DNA of 64,000 nucleotides, taken from assembly GCF_029277445.1 (NCBI RefSeq), contig NZ_CP119566.1, positions 3,598,001 to 3,662,000 of the forward strand. The letters run 5' to 3'. The notes below the pieces were generated by a model, which had not been told where the DNA came from, ran no database searches, and was given only the letters and a program-made list of their open reading frames with translations. This DNA comes from Pararhizobium qamdonense (GTDB lineage: Bacteria > Pseudomonadota > Alphaproteobacteria > Rhizobiales > Rhizobiaceae). The position numbers were made by a program, and so were the translations under genes. Positions 28,520 to 37,905 of the stretch are shown in pieces. Numbering within the stretch: the first letter of the stretch is position 1; every line of letters begins with the position of its first letter.

Positions 28520-30619
28520 CTATGCCGCGCGGCGTCCGTAAGCCGGTTGTCTTGCTGCCGCCTGCTGTGTGCCGCCGATGTTGAACTGGGCGAGCAGGTC
28601 GTTGAGGGCGGCGGCTTCGGAGGCGAGGCCGTGGCTGGCGGCGGTTTGCTCCTCGACCATGGCGGCGTTCTGCTGGGTGCCCTGGTCCATGGTGTTCACA
28701 GCCGTGTTGATCTCCTGCAGCCCGGTCGATTGTTCGCGGGTGGAGGTGACGATGGCGCTGATATGCGTGTTGATCTCCTGGACCTCCGAGACGATCGCCT
28801 GCAGCGACTGGCCGGTTTCGCCGACCAGGGTCACCCCGGCCCGGACCTGCTGGCCGGATGTGGTGATCAGCGCCTTGATCTCCTTGGCGGCATTGGCCGA
28901 GCGCTGGGCGAGTTCGCGCACTTCCTGGGCAACGACGGCAAAGCCCTTTCCTGCATCTCCCGCGCGGGCCGCCTCGACGCCGGCATTCAGCGCCAGCAAG
29001 TTGGTCTGGAAGGCGATGTCGTCGATGACGCCGATGATGTTGGAGATTTCGCCGGACGACTTTTCGATGCCCTGCATGGCATTGACGGCATTGCGTACGA
29101 CCTCGCCGGATTTTTCGGCACCGGCACGGGTACGGGCAACCAGCTGGCCGACTTCTTCGGCGCGGCGGGCACTGTCCCTGACCGTGGTGGTGATCTGTTC
29201 CAGCGCTGCGGCGGTCTCCTCGACCGAGGCTGCCTGCTGCTCGGTGCGGCGGGCGAGATCGTCGGCGGCGGTGCGGATTTCGGTCGCACCCGCATCGATG
29301 GCGCGGGCATTGGTGCCGACGGCCTGCAAGGTCTGATGCAGCTTGGTTACCGAATTGTTGAAGTCGGCGCGCAGGCGATCGAGATGCGTGACGAAGGGAA
29401 CCGAGATTCGGTAGCCGAGATCGCCATCGGCAAGGCGGCCAAGCCCGGTTGCGAGCGCCTCGACGGCCTGCTGGATGTCGGCGGTCTCGCGGGCCTTCAA
29501 CGCTTCGCGCTCGCGGCGCTCCTGTTCAGACAGCGAGCGGCCGCTCTCGGCTTCGCCTTCCAGACGCGCCCGTTCGATCGCATTGGTGCGGAACACGGCA
29601 ACGGCTGCGGCCATCGAGCCGATCTGGTCGCGGCGTTCCTGGCCGGGGATTTCGGCCTTAAGATCGCCGGCAGCCAGCCGCTCCATGGCGCCGGTCATAT
29701 CGGTGACCGGTCGGATGACGAGACGGCTGAGAAGGGTCGCAAGGAACGCGATCATCATGCCGACCGCAAGAAGCGTGGCGATGGTGGCGGCAATCCGGAA
29801 CTGGCCGATGGCGGAATAGGCGAGATCGGCATCGACGGCGAAACCGACATACCATTCCACCGTCGGCAGGCCCGCGACCGGCACGAAGCTGACCAGCATC
29901 GGCTTGCCCTCAAGCTCGGTCTCGACGATTGCCGAACCGATCGACGGCGTCGATACGGGGAAAGCATCCGTGAGCGTCTTGGTGACCAGCTTGGCATCGG
30001 GGTGAACGAGGATCTGGCCGGACTTGTTGACGAGGAAGGCAAAGCCTTCGCCGCCGACATCGATATCCTTGACCATCGAGACCAGCGTCTTCAGCGAGAA
30101 ATCGCTGCCGGCAACGCCAGCAAGCTTGCCGTCCTTCATGACCGGGGCTGCAGCGCTGATGATCAGGTCTCCGCTTGACGCATCGATATAGGGATCGGTG
30201 AGCACGCTGCCGCCGGCCTTCACCGCGTCCTGATACCAGGGGCGCTTGCGCGGGTCATAGCCTTCCGGCATCGGCATGACCGGCCAGGTGGTGAATTTGC
30301 CGGTTTCGTCGCCGACATAGGTGCTGATGAATTCCTTGACGAGAACATCGTTGTTGAGCGTGGCTTCGAGCCCGGCCTGGTCGGCGACCGCGCCTGCGGC
30401 ATCGGCCACCATTGCCGTCAGGGTGACGCGGCCGTTCAGCCAGTTGGCCACGCTTTGGGCCGCCTGCTTGCCGGAGGAGGAAATGTTCTCCTCGACAGCG
30501 CGGGTCGTCGTGTCATGCTGGAGGCTGTCAATATAGACGGAGAAGCCGGCAAAGGCGGCAACGACGACGAAGGACGCGGCGACAAGGATGCGCGTCATCA
30601 GGTTCGATCTTTTGGACAA
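28520..30619 (-). CDS. methyl-accepting chemotaxis protein with dCache_1 domain
   Basis: Transmembrane chemoreceptor of 699 residues. First helix about 9-30; periplasmic double-Cache domain about 35-270 with [12 protein letters not shown] and TDPYIDA, which resemble the ligand pocket signature of amino-acid-binding dCache_1 domains; second helix about 277-302; HAMP ([18 protein letters not shown]); a second HAMP-like segment near 395-440; then the signalling domain with the conserved tip [20 protein letters not shown]. The start is TTG with AGGGA nine bases upstream; an ATG seven codons in lacks a ribosome-binding site. The amino-acid ligand is inference. No che genes are nearby. Confidence 0.92.
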   Translation of the reverse strand: MSKRSNLMTRILVAASFVVVAAFAGFSVYIDSLQHDTTTRAVEENISSSGKQAAQSVANWLNGRVTLTAMVADAAGAVADQAGLEATLNNDVLVKEFISTYVGDETGKFTTWPVMPMPEGYDPRKRPWYQDAVKAGGSVLTDPYIDASSGDLIISAAAPVMKDGKLAGVAGSDFSLKTLVSMVKDIDVGGEGFAFLVNKSGQILVHPDAKLVTKTLTDAFPVSTPSIGSAIVETELEGKPMLVSFVPVAGLPTVEWYVGFAVDADLAYSAIGQFRIAATIATLLAVGMMIAFLATLLSRLVIRPVTDMTGAMERLAAGDLKAEIPGQERRDQIGSMAAAVAVFRTNAIERARLEGEAESGRSLSEQERREREALKARETADIQQAVEALATGLGRLADGDLGYRISVPFVTHLDRLRADFNNSVTKLHQTLQAVGTNARAIDAGATEIRTAADDLARRTEQQAASVEETAAALEQITTTVRDSARRAEEVGQLVARTRAGAEKSGEVVRNAVNAMQGIEKSSGEISNIIGVIDDIAFQTNLLALNAGVEAARAGDAGKGFAVVAQEVRELAQRSANAAKEIKALITTSGQQVRAGVTLVGETGQSLQAIVSEVQEINTHISAIVTSTREQSTGLQEINTAVNTMDQGTQQNAAMVEEQTAASHGLASEAAALNDLLAQFNIGGTQQAAARQPAYGRRAA

Positions 30620-30909
30620 GTCAGGTTTCCCTATTGCGGCCAGGCGTTTGCGCCCGGCGGAGGCTCGATCTTATGCGCATGCGGGACCGGCGGCCGGCGC
30701 TTTCAACGCAAGGCTGTTCCAGAATGCGGAAAATGGGGGGACATGCCGCAAAGGGCCAATAGCAGGGCGCGCATCATGCGGCCTTCAGGAACCGGACGAC
30801 CGGGCCTGTTATGATCAAATCATATCGGCGCGCACTTAAGGCAGTGTTAAATTTCACCACCGGAAAACCAGGGATTTCGGGGCTTTCCGGGTGATTGGGC
30901 CGCCTGCCG

Positions 30910-31977
30910 TTAGAGCATTGACGGCTTCTTCAGACCCCAGGCGGTTGCCAGATGCATGGAGGAAGAAATGCCGGCATCGAGCATGTAGGGACCGGGCGTA
31001 TCGGCCTTGGCGCGCGAGGCGGGCCTCGGTTTCAGCGGCGTTCCGTGGCCCATGCCGTCGATCAGGTAGAGTTCGACAGCGGTCCTGCCGTCCTTGTCCT
31101 TCCAGACGCGATGGACATGGCCATCGACGTCGTTCTGCGCATAGGCATCGATCTTCAGGCCATGCACATCCAGCCATTGCTGCACCAGCGCCTCGGCGTT
31201 GGAGAGGGAGACGGTATGATCCCTCGTGCCATGCCAGATCGACACTGTCGGGAAATCGCCGGTGACCGGCGACGCTGCGCGCACGAGGTCGCCCCATTCC
31301 TGCCCTTGCCGTTCCGGCGCGGATTTCATCGCAGACAGCGCGCGGTGGACGTCGCGGGCCGCGCCATAGGGAAGGCCGGCGATGACGCCGCCGCCGCGAA
31401 ACACGTCGGGATAGGTTGCCAGCATCGCCGCCGCCATCGCGCCGCCGGCCGAGAGCCCGGTGACGAAGACCCGCTTGCGGTCGATCCCATGGGCCGACGC
31501 CATCTTGGCGACCATCTGGCGCACCGACATCACCTCGCCGCGATCGCGGGTGACGTTGCTCGGGCGAAACCAGTTGAAACAGAGATTGCCGTTGTTGGAG
31601 CGCTTCTGCTCGGCATAAACGACGGCAAAGCCGCGTTCGCGCGCCAGGGTCGACCAGCCGCTGCCGAGATCATAGGCTTGCGCCGTCTGCTGGCAGCCAT
31701 GCAGCACGACGACGAGCGGGGATTTTTTCGGCAAGTCGGCCGGGACATAGCGCAGCATGCGCAGGCGGCCGGGATTGCTGCCGAATGCCTTGACCTCCTG
31801 CAGCCCTGCCGCCGGTTTGGCTGACGTCCGGGCTTTAGCAACCGGCGCTGCTGGCGATGGTTTTGCGGAGGGTGCCAGCGCCTTGCGCGTCACCTTGACG
31901 GCCTTGGCGAGGGTCTTTTCCCAACGGCGATGCTGCTTGAGCATGTCGGACAGGGAAAACTTGAAACGAGACCGCAT
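30910..31977 (-). CDS. PHB-depolymerase-family esterase
   Basis: Alpha/beta-hydrolase of the LpqC/PhaZ-like esterase family, 355 residues. The catalytic triad is visible: Ser in GLSAGGAM, Asp in GTRDHTV, His in GMGHGTP. The oxyanion region is VVVLHGCQQTA. The N-terminus is a basic, Ala/Lys/Pro-rich tail with no clear signal peptide. Start at 31977 follows AAGGG; the open frame upstream runs into repeat DNA and is not used. Members are often called depolymerases without evidence; an intracellular or secreted ester substrate is equally possible. Confidence 0.85.
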   Translation of the reverse strand: MRSRFKFSLSDMLKQHRRWEKTLAKAVKVTRKALAPSAKPSPAAPVAKARTSAKPAAGLQEVKAFGSNPGRLRMLRYVPADLPKKSPLVVVLHGCQQTAQAYDLGSGWSTLARERGFAVVYAEQKRSNNGNLCFNWFRPSNVTRDRGEVMSVRQMVAKMASAHGIDRKRVFVTGLSAGGAMAAAMLATYPDVFRGGGVIAGLPYGAARDVHRALSAMKSAPERQGQEWGDLVRAASPVTGDFPTVSIWHGTRDHTVSLSNAEALVQQWLDVHGLKIDAYAQNDVDGHVHRVWKDKDGRTAVELYLIDGMGHGTPLKPRPASRAKADTPGPYMLDAGISSSMHLATAWGLKKPSML

Positions 31978-32114
31978 GGACAAACCCTTGTCTGCCGGCA
32001 TTCTCCCAATGCCGAAATTCCTCCACGCTATGGGTTTCAATATGGAGCACAGCCTGCGGTCCGGCAAGGGAGCGGGGTGGACTATTGTGGAAGTCAGCTC
32101 CGCGTTTGCGGCAT

Positions 32115-32246
32115 CACCCCCCTCTGTCGGCGACGCCGACATCTCCCCCGCAAGGGGGGAGATTGGCCGATGGCTTTGTGGCCTCAAGGGAAAAGAATGA
32201 TCTCCCCCCTTGAGGGGGAGATGTCACGCAGTGACAGAGGGGGGTG
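32115..32246. repeat. intergenic inverted repeat with two inner hairpins
   Basis: Occupies the gap upstream of the esterase. Perfect 14-bp outer arms (CACCCCCCTCTGTC at 32115-32128 with its complement at 32233-32246) enclose two hairpins built on CTCCCCC/GGGGGAG (about 32140-32163 and 32199-32223). The three-way-junction layout is like that of the 8150 element but the sequence is unrelated. A rhizobial intergenic mosaic repeat. Confidence 0.85.
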
Positions 32247-32270
32247 AAGCAGCATATTCCGAGTTCGCGG

Positions 32271-32322
32271 CCCCCTCATCCGCCCTTCGGGCACCTTCTC
32301 CCCGGCGGGGAGAAGGGGAAGG
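32271..32322. repeat. RIME1-like repeat, single unit
   Basis: Reads CCCCCTCATCCGCCCTTCGG, then a CCTTCTCCCC-GGCGGGGAGAAGG palindrome. It is the inverse of the unit at 43031-43080 and matches the well-known rhizobial intergenic mosaic element pattern. It abuts the end of the enoyl-CoA hydratase gene. Confidence 0.8.
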
Positions 32323-33075
32323 TCAACGGCGCATGAAGGCTTCGAAGGCGGCGCGGGCTTCGGGGCTTTTCAGCTGGGCGGCGAAATGCTTGGCTTCCTC
32401 GTCGATGCGCGCCAGCACATCGGAGCGGTCGCCGCGGATGAGATTGCGGGCGATGCGGAGTGCTTCCGGTGGCTTTTTCGCAAGGTTGGCGGCGAGCGCC
32501 AGCACCTCTTCCTCGATCGCATCGGCACCGGCGATCTTCCAGATCAGCCCGGCGTCCTGCGCCTCAGCGGCGGTGAACGGCTCGCCGGCGGCGAGAAGCG
32601 CGAAGGCGCGCTGATGGCCGGCAATGCGCGGCACGAGCAGGCTGGAGGCAGCTTCCGGCACCAGCGCCAGATCGACGAACGGCGTCCTGAAGGTCGAACG
32701 CGCGGAGGCGATCGTCAGGTCGCAATGGAGATGGATGGTGGTGCCGATGCCGATCGCCAGGCCGTCCACGCCGGAGACGATGGGTTTTGCGGCACTGGCA
32801 AGCGCCTTCAGGAACGTGATCACTTCCTCGCCCATCGATCCGCCCATGGCAAAGGCCATGAAATCGGTCATGTCGTTTCCGGCCGAAAAACAGCCGTTCG
32901 TGCCGAGAAAGGCGGTGACGCGGATGGCATCGTCGCTTCCGGCGACCGTCAGCGCATTGGCCATCTTGGCATACATGTCCCGCGTGATGGCATTCTTCTT
33001 GGCCGGGCGGTTGAAGCGGATCACCTGAACGCCGGGATAGGTTTCGGGCCGCTCGATCAGAACATCATCGGTCAT
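32323..33075 (-). CDS. enoyl-CoA hydratase/isomerase family protein
   Basis: Crotonase-fold enzyme, 250 residues from the chosen start. Oxyanion-hole segments are visible: CFSAGNDMTDF and GLAIGIGTTIHLHCD, with ARSTFRTPFVDLALVPEAASS where the catalytic acids usually lie. One of the usual two glutamates appears replaced, so it may be an isomerase or a hydratase of the PaaB/EchA type. The ATG at 33075 (MTDDVL) follows AAGGAG at ideal spacing. It lies 30 bases after the acyl-CoA dehydrogenase gene in the same direction, suggesting consecutive steps of acyl-CoA oxidation. Confidence 0.87.
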   Translation of the reverse strand: MTDDVLIERPETYPGVQVIRFNRPAKKNAITRDMYAKMANALTVAGSDDAIRVTAFLGTNGCFSAGNDMTDFMAFAMGGSMGEEVITFLKALASAAKPIVSGVDGLAIGIGTTIHLHCDLTIASARSTFRTPFVDLALVPEAASSLLVPRIAGHQRAFALLAAGEPFTAAEAQDAGLIWKIAGADAIEEEVLALAANLAKKPPEALRIARNLIRGDRSDVLARIDEEAKHFAAQLKSPEARAAFEAFMRR

Positions 33076-33105
33076 ATCCATCTCCTTCAATCAAGCCGTT
33101 TTCAA

Positions 33106-34887
33106 TCAAGCGAGCGCGATCCGGGCGGCGGCAAGGCTTGGCCCACCCGTCACAATGCTGTTTTTCAGCGCTGCCGTTTCGGCCAGAAGGTTTTCGGCAG
33201 CAAACCGGCAGAGCGCAATGCGGACATCCCGGCCCCCATCGCCGGCTTCGGCCAGCCCGCCCTTGGCGAGATAGACGCCTGTCAGGGTGAGGCCGAACAG
33301 CCGCTGATAGGCGGTGGCGCCGGCAAGCGCATCGGCGGACTTGCCTTCGGCAAGCTGCGCCAAAAGCCATTCGGTCGCCTCTTCCAGATCGGCGATCGCA
33401 TCCTCAAGACGGCTGCCGGTTTCGCCGAAACCGGCCAGATTGGAGGCGCCCACATCGGAGGCAACGGCTTTCAATTCGGCAATGAAGCCACGCACATGCG
33501 CGCCATCCGAGAGAGGCAGCTTGCGGGTGACGAGATCGATCGCCTGGATGCCGTTGGTGCCCTCATAGATCGGGGCGATCCGGGCGTCGCGCAGATAGCG
33601 CGCGGCACCGGTCTCCTCGATAAAGCCCATGCCGCCATGGACCTGAATGCCCATCGAGGCGGCGTCGACGCCAACATCAGTGCCGAAGGATTTGGCGATC
33701 GGCGTGAGCAGGCTGGAACGCTCCTGCCAATGGCGGGCCTCGTCGCCTTGCGACACATGCGCCCGGTCGACCGCACGGGCACATGTGAGCGCGATGGCAC
33801 GGGCGCCCTGCGTCAGCGCCTTCATGGTGAGCAGCGTGCGGGCGATATCCGGATGCTCGATGATCGGGCTCATGCCCGTGCCCTTCCAGCCCGGCGCCTT
33901 GCCCTGCGTGCGGTCGCGGGCATAATTGAGCGCATGCTGGGTGGCCGCATCGGCCATGGCCACGCCCTGGATGCCGACGGCAAGCCGCGCATTGTTCATC
34001 ATCGTGAACATGCAGTTGAGGCCCTTGTTTTCTTCGCCGACGAGATAGCCGACGGCGCCCTTCTCATCGCCGAACCGGCCGTCGCCATAGACCATGGTGC
34101 AGGTCGGCGAGGCATGGATGCCGAGCTTGTGTTCGAGCGAATGGCAGAACAGGTCGTTGCGGGCGCCCAGCGATCCATCCGCGTTGACGAGGAATTTCGG
34201 CACCAGGAACAGCGAGATACCGCGCGTTCCCTCCGGCGCACCGGCGATCCGCGCGAGAACCAGATGGACGATGTTGCCGGTGACCTCGTGGTCGCCCCAG
34301 GTGATGAAGATCTTCTGGCCGAAAATCCGGTAGGTGCCATCATCGCGGCGCTCGGCGCGCGTTTTCAAGACGCCGAGATCGGAGCCGGCATGCGGCTCCG
34401 TCAGGTTCATCGTGCCAGTCCATTCGCCGGAGATCATCCTGGCAAGGAACGTTGCTTTCAGGTCTGCAGACCCATGTTTTTCCAGCGCATCGACGGCACC
34501 CATGGTCAGCATCGGTGCCAGCGCAAAGGCCATCGAGCCGGCATTCCAGAATTCCATGGCCGCGATATGCAGCATATGCGGCAGCGCCTGGCCGCCGAAT
34601 TCCTCGGGCGCGGTCAGGCTGTTCCAGCCGCCTTCCGCCCAGTTGCGGTAGAGTTCGGCCCAGCCTTCCGGAACCTGAACCTGGCCGTCGACCAATTTGG
34701 AACCCTGCTTGTCGCCGATATCGGCAAGCGGCGCGACCTCTTCGGTGGCAAAACGGCCGGCTTCGCCGACGATCGCATCGACCAGGTCCTCGTCGAGATC
34801 GCCGAAAATACCATCGGCGAGGTCCTCACTCAGCCCGGCCACATGTTTCAGCGTGAATAGAATTTCCTCAACCGGTGCCTTGTACAT
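33106..34887 (-). CDS. acyl-CoA dehydrogenase (DmdC/FadE-like, long form)
   Basis: FAD enzyme that introduces the alpha-beta double bond into an acyl-CoA. The 593-residue product is the long form with an extra C-terminal domain. Seen: MNLTEPHAGSDLGVLKT, the FAD segment FGQKIFITWGDHE, IQVHGGMGFIEETGAARYLRDARI and the catalytic Glu in PIYEGTNGIQA. The start at 34887 follows GGAGGAG. The branch includes 3-methylmercaptopropionyl-CoA dehydrogenase and medium/long-chain enzymes; the substrate is not decided here. It heads a two-gene unit with the enoyl-CoA hydratase, behind a LiuR-like site. Confidence 0.92.
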   Translation of the reverse strand: MYKAPVEEILFTLKHVAGLSEDLADGIFGDLDEDLVDAIVGEAGRFATEEVAPLADIGDKQGSKLVDGQVQVPEGWAELYRNWAEGGWNSLTAPEEFGGQALPHMLHIAAMEFWNAGSMAFALAPMLTMGAVDALEKHGSADLKATFLARMISGEWTGTMNLTEPHAGSDLGVLKTRAERRDDGTYRIFGQKIFITWGDHEVTGNIVHLVLARIAGAPEGTRGISLFLVPKFLVNADGSLGARNDLFCHSLEHKLGIHASPTCTMVYGDGRFGDEKGAVGYLVGEENKGLNCMFTMMNNARLAVGIQGVAMADAATQHALNYARDRTQGKAPGWKGTGMSPIIEHPDIARTLLTMKALTQGARAIALTCARAVDRAHVSQGDEARHWQERSSLLTPIAKSFGTDVGVDAASMGIQVHGGMGFIEETGAARYLRDARIAPIYEGTNGIQAIDLVTRKLPLSDGAHVRGFIAELKAVASDVGASNLAGFGETGSRLEDAIADLEEATEWLLAQLAEGKSADALAGATAYQRLFGLTLTGVYLAKGGLAEAGDGGRDVRIALCRFAAENLLAETAALKNSIVTGGPSLAAARIALA

Positions 34888-34973
34888 CGCCGTCTCCTCC
34901 TGCACTCACCTGACAACATTGCCATGCATCCGTCCAGCAATGGCTTTCAGTCCTGGTCCCGAAATTATTGATT

Positions 34974-34989
34974 TTTACGTAAACGTCAA
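34974..34989 (-). promoter_or_regulatory. LiuR/MerR-like operator candidate
   Basis: TTTACGT-AA-ACGTCAA, an inverted repeat with one mismatch, 87 bases upstream of the acyl-CoA dehydrogenase start. It closely resembles the binding site described for LiuR, a MerR-type regulator of branched-chain amino acid and acyl-CoA catabolism in proteobacteria. Assignment is by resemblance only. Confidence 0.5.
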
Positions 34990-35092
34990 TATTCGATTGG
35001 CGATGCTTATCCAGGCGCCCGCGCAAGTCTGTAACAAAACTGTCATGAAACCCGCATACAGCGAAGTCTGGCCTCTGCCGGGATCCTGCCGC

Positions 35093-36085
35093 ATGAATCT
35101 GATTTCCTCCGAAATACCGGGGCTCGTCTGGGCCTATCGCTTTTTGCCGGGCGAAAGCCGCTGCGCGCGGATCGCAGCCGATTCGTCGATTGATGCGCTG
35201 ATGGAGGGCGAAGGCTGGGTCTGGTTGCATCTGGCGCTGAGCGATGCGCGCACCCCTGCCCTGATCGAACGCATCACCACCTTGCCGCAAAATGCGCTCT
35301 CGACCTTGACCAGCCATGACACGCAGGCCGCCGTCACCATTTCCGACAATATGGTCTACGGCACGCTGGTCGATTTCGAGCGCACCTTCGATGCGGAGAC
35401 CAAAACCATCGGCTGGCTGCATTTTGCCGTCACTGAAAAGATCATTATCACCACGCGGCTGCATCCGCTGCGCAGCATCGACCGGGTCAAGGCCGCCGTC
35501 GAGAAGAATGCCCGCTGCGCCCGGCCGATCGACCTGTTCGAGATGATGGTGGTCGAATTTCAGCGGACGCTGATCAGCCTGGTGCTGGAACTGACCGAAG
35601 AGCTCAATATCATCGAGGACGATGTCTATGGCGAGGCCGGGCACAACCACCAGCCGCGTCTGGCACCGCTGCGGCGGACTGCCGTGCGGCTACACCGGCA
35701 CCTGCGCACCTTGCTGGCCCTGCTGCGGCGCGCCAGCACATCGGAGGAAGACGAAGTTCCCGATGGGTTCATCGATGGTGCCGAGCGGCTGTCGGACAGA
35801 CTGGAAGCGGTGGATCGCGATGTCTTCGCGCTGCAGGAACGCGCCCGGCTTCTGCACGAGGAGATCGACAGCAAGCTCTCATCCGAGACCAACCGGCATC
35901 TCTATATTCTCTCGCTGATGACGGCCTTCCTCTTGCCGCCCACGCTGGTCACCGGCTTTTTCGGCATGAACACCAGCGGGCTGCCGTTTGCCGAGGGCAT
36001 TCATGGCACGCTGCTGGCCGGTTTCCTGATCATGATGTCGATGGGTGTGGCCTGGACGATCCTGAAGAGGATCGGGATTCTGTGA
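35093..36085 (+). CDS. CorA/ZntB-family metal transporter
   Basis: Inner-membrane divalent cation transporter, 330 residues, with a long cytoplasmic N-terminal domain and two helices at the C-terminus (about 270-290 and 303-325). The first helix ends in the selectivity motif GFFGMNTSGLPF, the form typical of ZntB (zinc efflux/uptake) rather than Mg-specific CorA. Start at 35093 (MNLISSE) is supported by family; an ATG at 35045 is possible. It is divergent from the acyl-CoA dehydrogenase unit and convergent with the BA14K gene. Confidence 0.88.
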   Translation: MNLISSEIPGLVWAYRFLPGESRCARIAADSSIDALMEGEGWVWLHLALSDARTPALIERITTLPQNALSTLTSHDTQAAVTISDNMVYGTLVDFERTFDAETKTIGWLHFAVTEKIIITTRLHPLRSIDRVKAAVEKNARCARPIDLFEMMVVEFQRTLISLVLELTEELNIIEDDVYGEAGHNHQPRLAPLRRTAVRLHRHLRTLLALLRRASTSEEDEVPDGFIDGAERLSDRLEAVDRDVFALQERARLLHEEIDSKLSSETNRHLYILSLMTAFLLPPTLVTGFFGMNTSGLPFAEGIHGTLLAGFLIMMSMGVAWTILKRIGIL

Positions 36086-36102
36086 CAGCCCCCATTTCAC
36101 AG

Positions 36103-36132
36103 AAAAAAGGCCGGAGACAAAAGCCCCGGCCT
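36103..36132 (-). terminator. rho-independent terminator of the BA14K gene
   Basis: On the minus strand a 7-bp AGGCCGG-type stem (36126-36132 with 36108-36114) is followed by six T. It lies 27 bases past the BA14K stop codon. Confidence 0.8.
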
Positions 36133-36158
36133 GAAATTGTGCTGATCGAAGTTTAAGC

Positions 36159-36608
36159 TCAGTAAGGTGAATTGCACTGGCGGCGTGGGCCGTTATTGGG
36201 CTGATAGGTGTTGTCGTAGGCGCGGTAGCTGCGATAGCGGTTGGCGCACCATTCGACATGGCTTCCACCATAACGCATGGGCGGCTGGGCAACCGCACCC
36301 CCGATGATTGCGCCGGCAGCAAAGGCGCCCAGCGGGAACCATGCGCCATTGTACTGACGGTAGCCCGGACGGTAGCGGTTATAGCCGCGATGACCGTTGT
36401 AATAGGAATATCCACCCCGGCGGTAATAGCCCCGGCGGTTGAAGTCGCCGTCACCACGGCGGCGGTACTGAACGGAATCAGCGTCGGTGACGCGTTCAGC
36501 CTTGACCGGAACAGGGATACGCGTGAAGGCCTGCGACGGCGTGAATGAGGTGGCCAGCAAAACGGCTGACAGCGCCAGCGATGCCACTTTTAAATTGAAA
36601 ACACCCAT
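36159..36608 (-). CDS. BA14K-family exported protein
   Basis: A 149-residue secreted protein of the rhizobial/Brucella BA14K family, first known as an immunoreactive 14-kDa Brucella antigen with lectin-like activity. Signal peptide about 1-27; a Tyr/Arg/Gly-rich middle (RRGYYRRGGYSYYNGHRGYN); a hydrophobic glycine-rich segment (GAFAAGAIIGGAVA); then the diagnostic C-terminus HVEWCANRYRSYRAYDNTYQ ending in RRQCNSPY with two Cys. Role in this organism unknown, probably envelope-associated. Confidence 0.9.
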   Translation of the reverse strand: MGVFNLKVASLALSAVLLATSFTPSQAFTRIPVPVKAERVTDADSVQYRRRGDGDFNRRGYYRRGGYSYYNGHRGYNRYRPGYRQYNGAWFPLGAFAAGAIIGGAVAQPPMRYGGSHVEWCANRYRSYRAYDNTYQPNNGPRRQCNSPY

Positions 36609-36762
36609 CGGGTTCCTCCATCACTTGCTATTGGACTGCATTGTCGTGGGGTGGAACGATTTCAGGTTGTTTTTGTTCCGCCCGCCAGCAATTAAACAGC
36701 GCAATGCGTTGTGCGCCCGGCATGTTAACGCTTGGTAAACCATCTTTCCGCACCCTCCCTGG

Positions 36763-37776
36763 ATGGAAAAGCGCCGGAAAGCACATTTGGGCAGGTTTTT
36801 CCGCCTCGCCGCATGCCTCGGCGTTGCGTTGCTTTTCGGCGGCGGTCTTCTTGCGCCATTGAAACAGGCGCTGGCCCGCGATCTCATGCCCTGGAAAACT
36901 GCCAGCCACGCGCTTGTCTTCGACGCATACGAGCTGAACATCATCGACTGGGACGCAATGCTGAAAGACAAGCGCATTGCCGGCTTCATCTCCAAGGCAT
37001 CGGACGGATTGCCGGAGAGCTTTGCCTGCACCGGTGATCACGCCGGTGATACGGTGGCGCACTGCAAGACGATGTGGCGCAAATATGCCGTCAGCCGCGA
37101 ACTCTACCAGACACGGCGACTCATCGCGCGGGCAAGCGGCCTGCTCTGGGGCGCCTATCATCTCGCCCGCCCCGGCAATCCGGTCGATCAGGCCAACCAT
37201 TTCCTCGACTATGCCGATCCGCGCGACGACGAGCTGATGGTGATCGATATCGAGGGCATCGATCCGGAAAAATACATGTCGCTGGAAGACGCGGCGATTT
37301 TTGCCGGGCATATCAAGACCCGCACCGGGCGCTATCCGATGCTCTACACCAATCACGCCACAGCCAGCTATATCGCCGCCAACCGCGACCGGTTCCCGCT
37401 CCTGTCACGCCTGCCGCTCTGGTATGCCCGCTACAAGCCGGGCATCCGCAACGTCTTTCCAATGGGCAACTGGGATGACTATGCACTCTGGCAATTCTCC
37501 GCCGCTGCCAATTGCGGCAAGCGGCATTGCCCCTACCGGGTGGCGGGCACGTTGAGCGATATCGACGTCAATGTCGCCGCGATGAATGCCGCAGCGCTGA
37601 AGACGATCTGGGCGAAAGGCGAACTGGTGCCGGAAAAGCCGATGGACAAACCGCTGATGATTGCGTCCGGCAAGGCCGAGTCTTTCTCCGGCTCCGGTTC
37701 CGGCCTTGGCACAAGCATCGACGTGACCGTGACGGGGTCGATCGCCAAGACCTTCATACCCTTTGGCCTTCGCTAG
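36763..37776 (+). CDS. GH25-family muramidase-like protein
   Basis: Lysozyme-type glycoside hydrolase expected to cut the MurNAc-GlcNAc bond of peptidoglycan. The 337-residue protein has an N-terminal membrane or signal segment (about 13-38) and a TIM-barrel domain with Asp in VFDAYELN and the catalytic Asp-x-Glu in MVIDIEGID, followed by YTNHATASY and LPLWYARY. After the catalytic domain is a Ser/Gly-rich stretch (SGSGSGLGTS) and a short tail. Ribosome-binding site is weak. It precedes the RTX gene by 129 bases; a joint role in export of the RTX protein through the wall is only a guess. Confidence 0.83.
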   Translation: MEKRRKAHLGRFFRLAACLGVALLFGGGLLAPLKQALARDLMPWKTASHALVFDAYELNIIDWDAMLKDKRIAGFISKASDGLPESFACTGDHAGDTVAHCKTMWRKYAVSRELYQTRRLIARASGLLWGAYHLARPGNPVDQANHFLDYADPRDDELMVIDIEGIDPEKYMSLEDAAIFAGHIKTRTGRYPMLYTNHATASYIAANRDRFPLLSRLPLWYARYKPGIRNVFPMGNWDDYALWQFSAAANCGKRHCPYRVAGTLSDIDVNVAAMNAAALKTIWAKGELVPEKPMDKPLMIASGKAESFSGSGSGLGTSIDVTVTGSIAKTFIPFGLR

Positions 37777-37905
37777 AAATCGCTATTGTGGTGTTACCGC
37801 GAATTTACCATAAGAGCGGAAATGCAGTGTCCGGGATAACCTTGTTTACCCGTTTTGCCGTATGAGACGGTGAACCAAATCAATGACACTGCACATGAAG
37901 AGCAG

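Noticed and set aside
32386..34860. Long plus-strand open frame opposite the acyl-CoA genes
   Set aside because: Antisense shadow of two genes with intact catalytic motifs.
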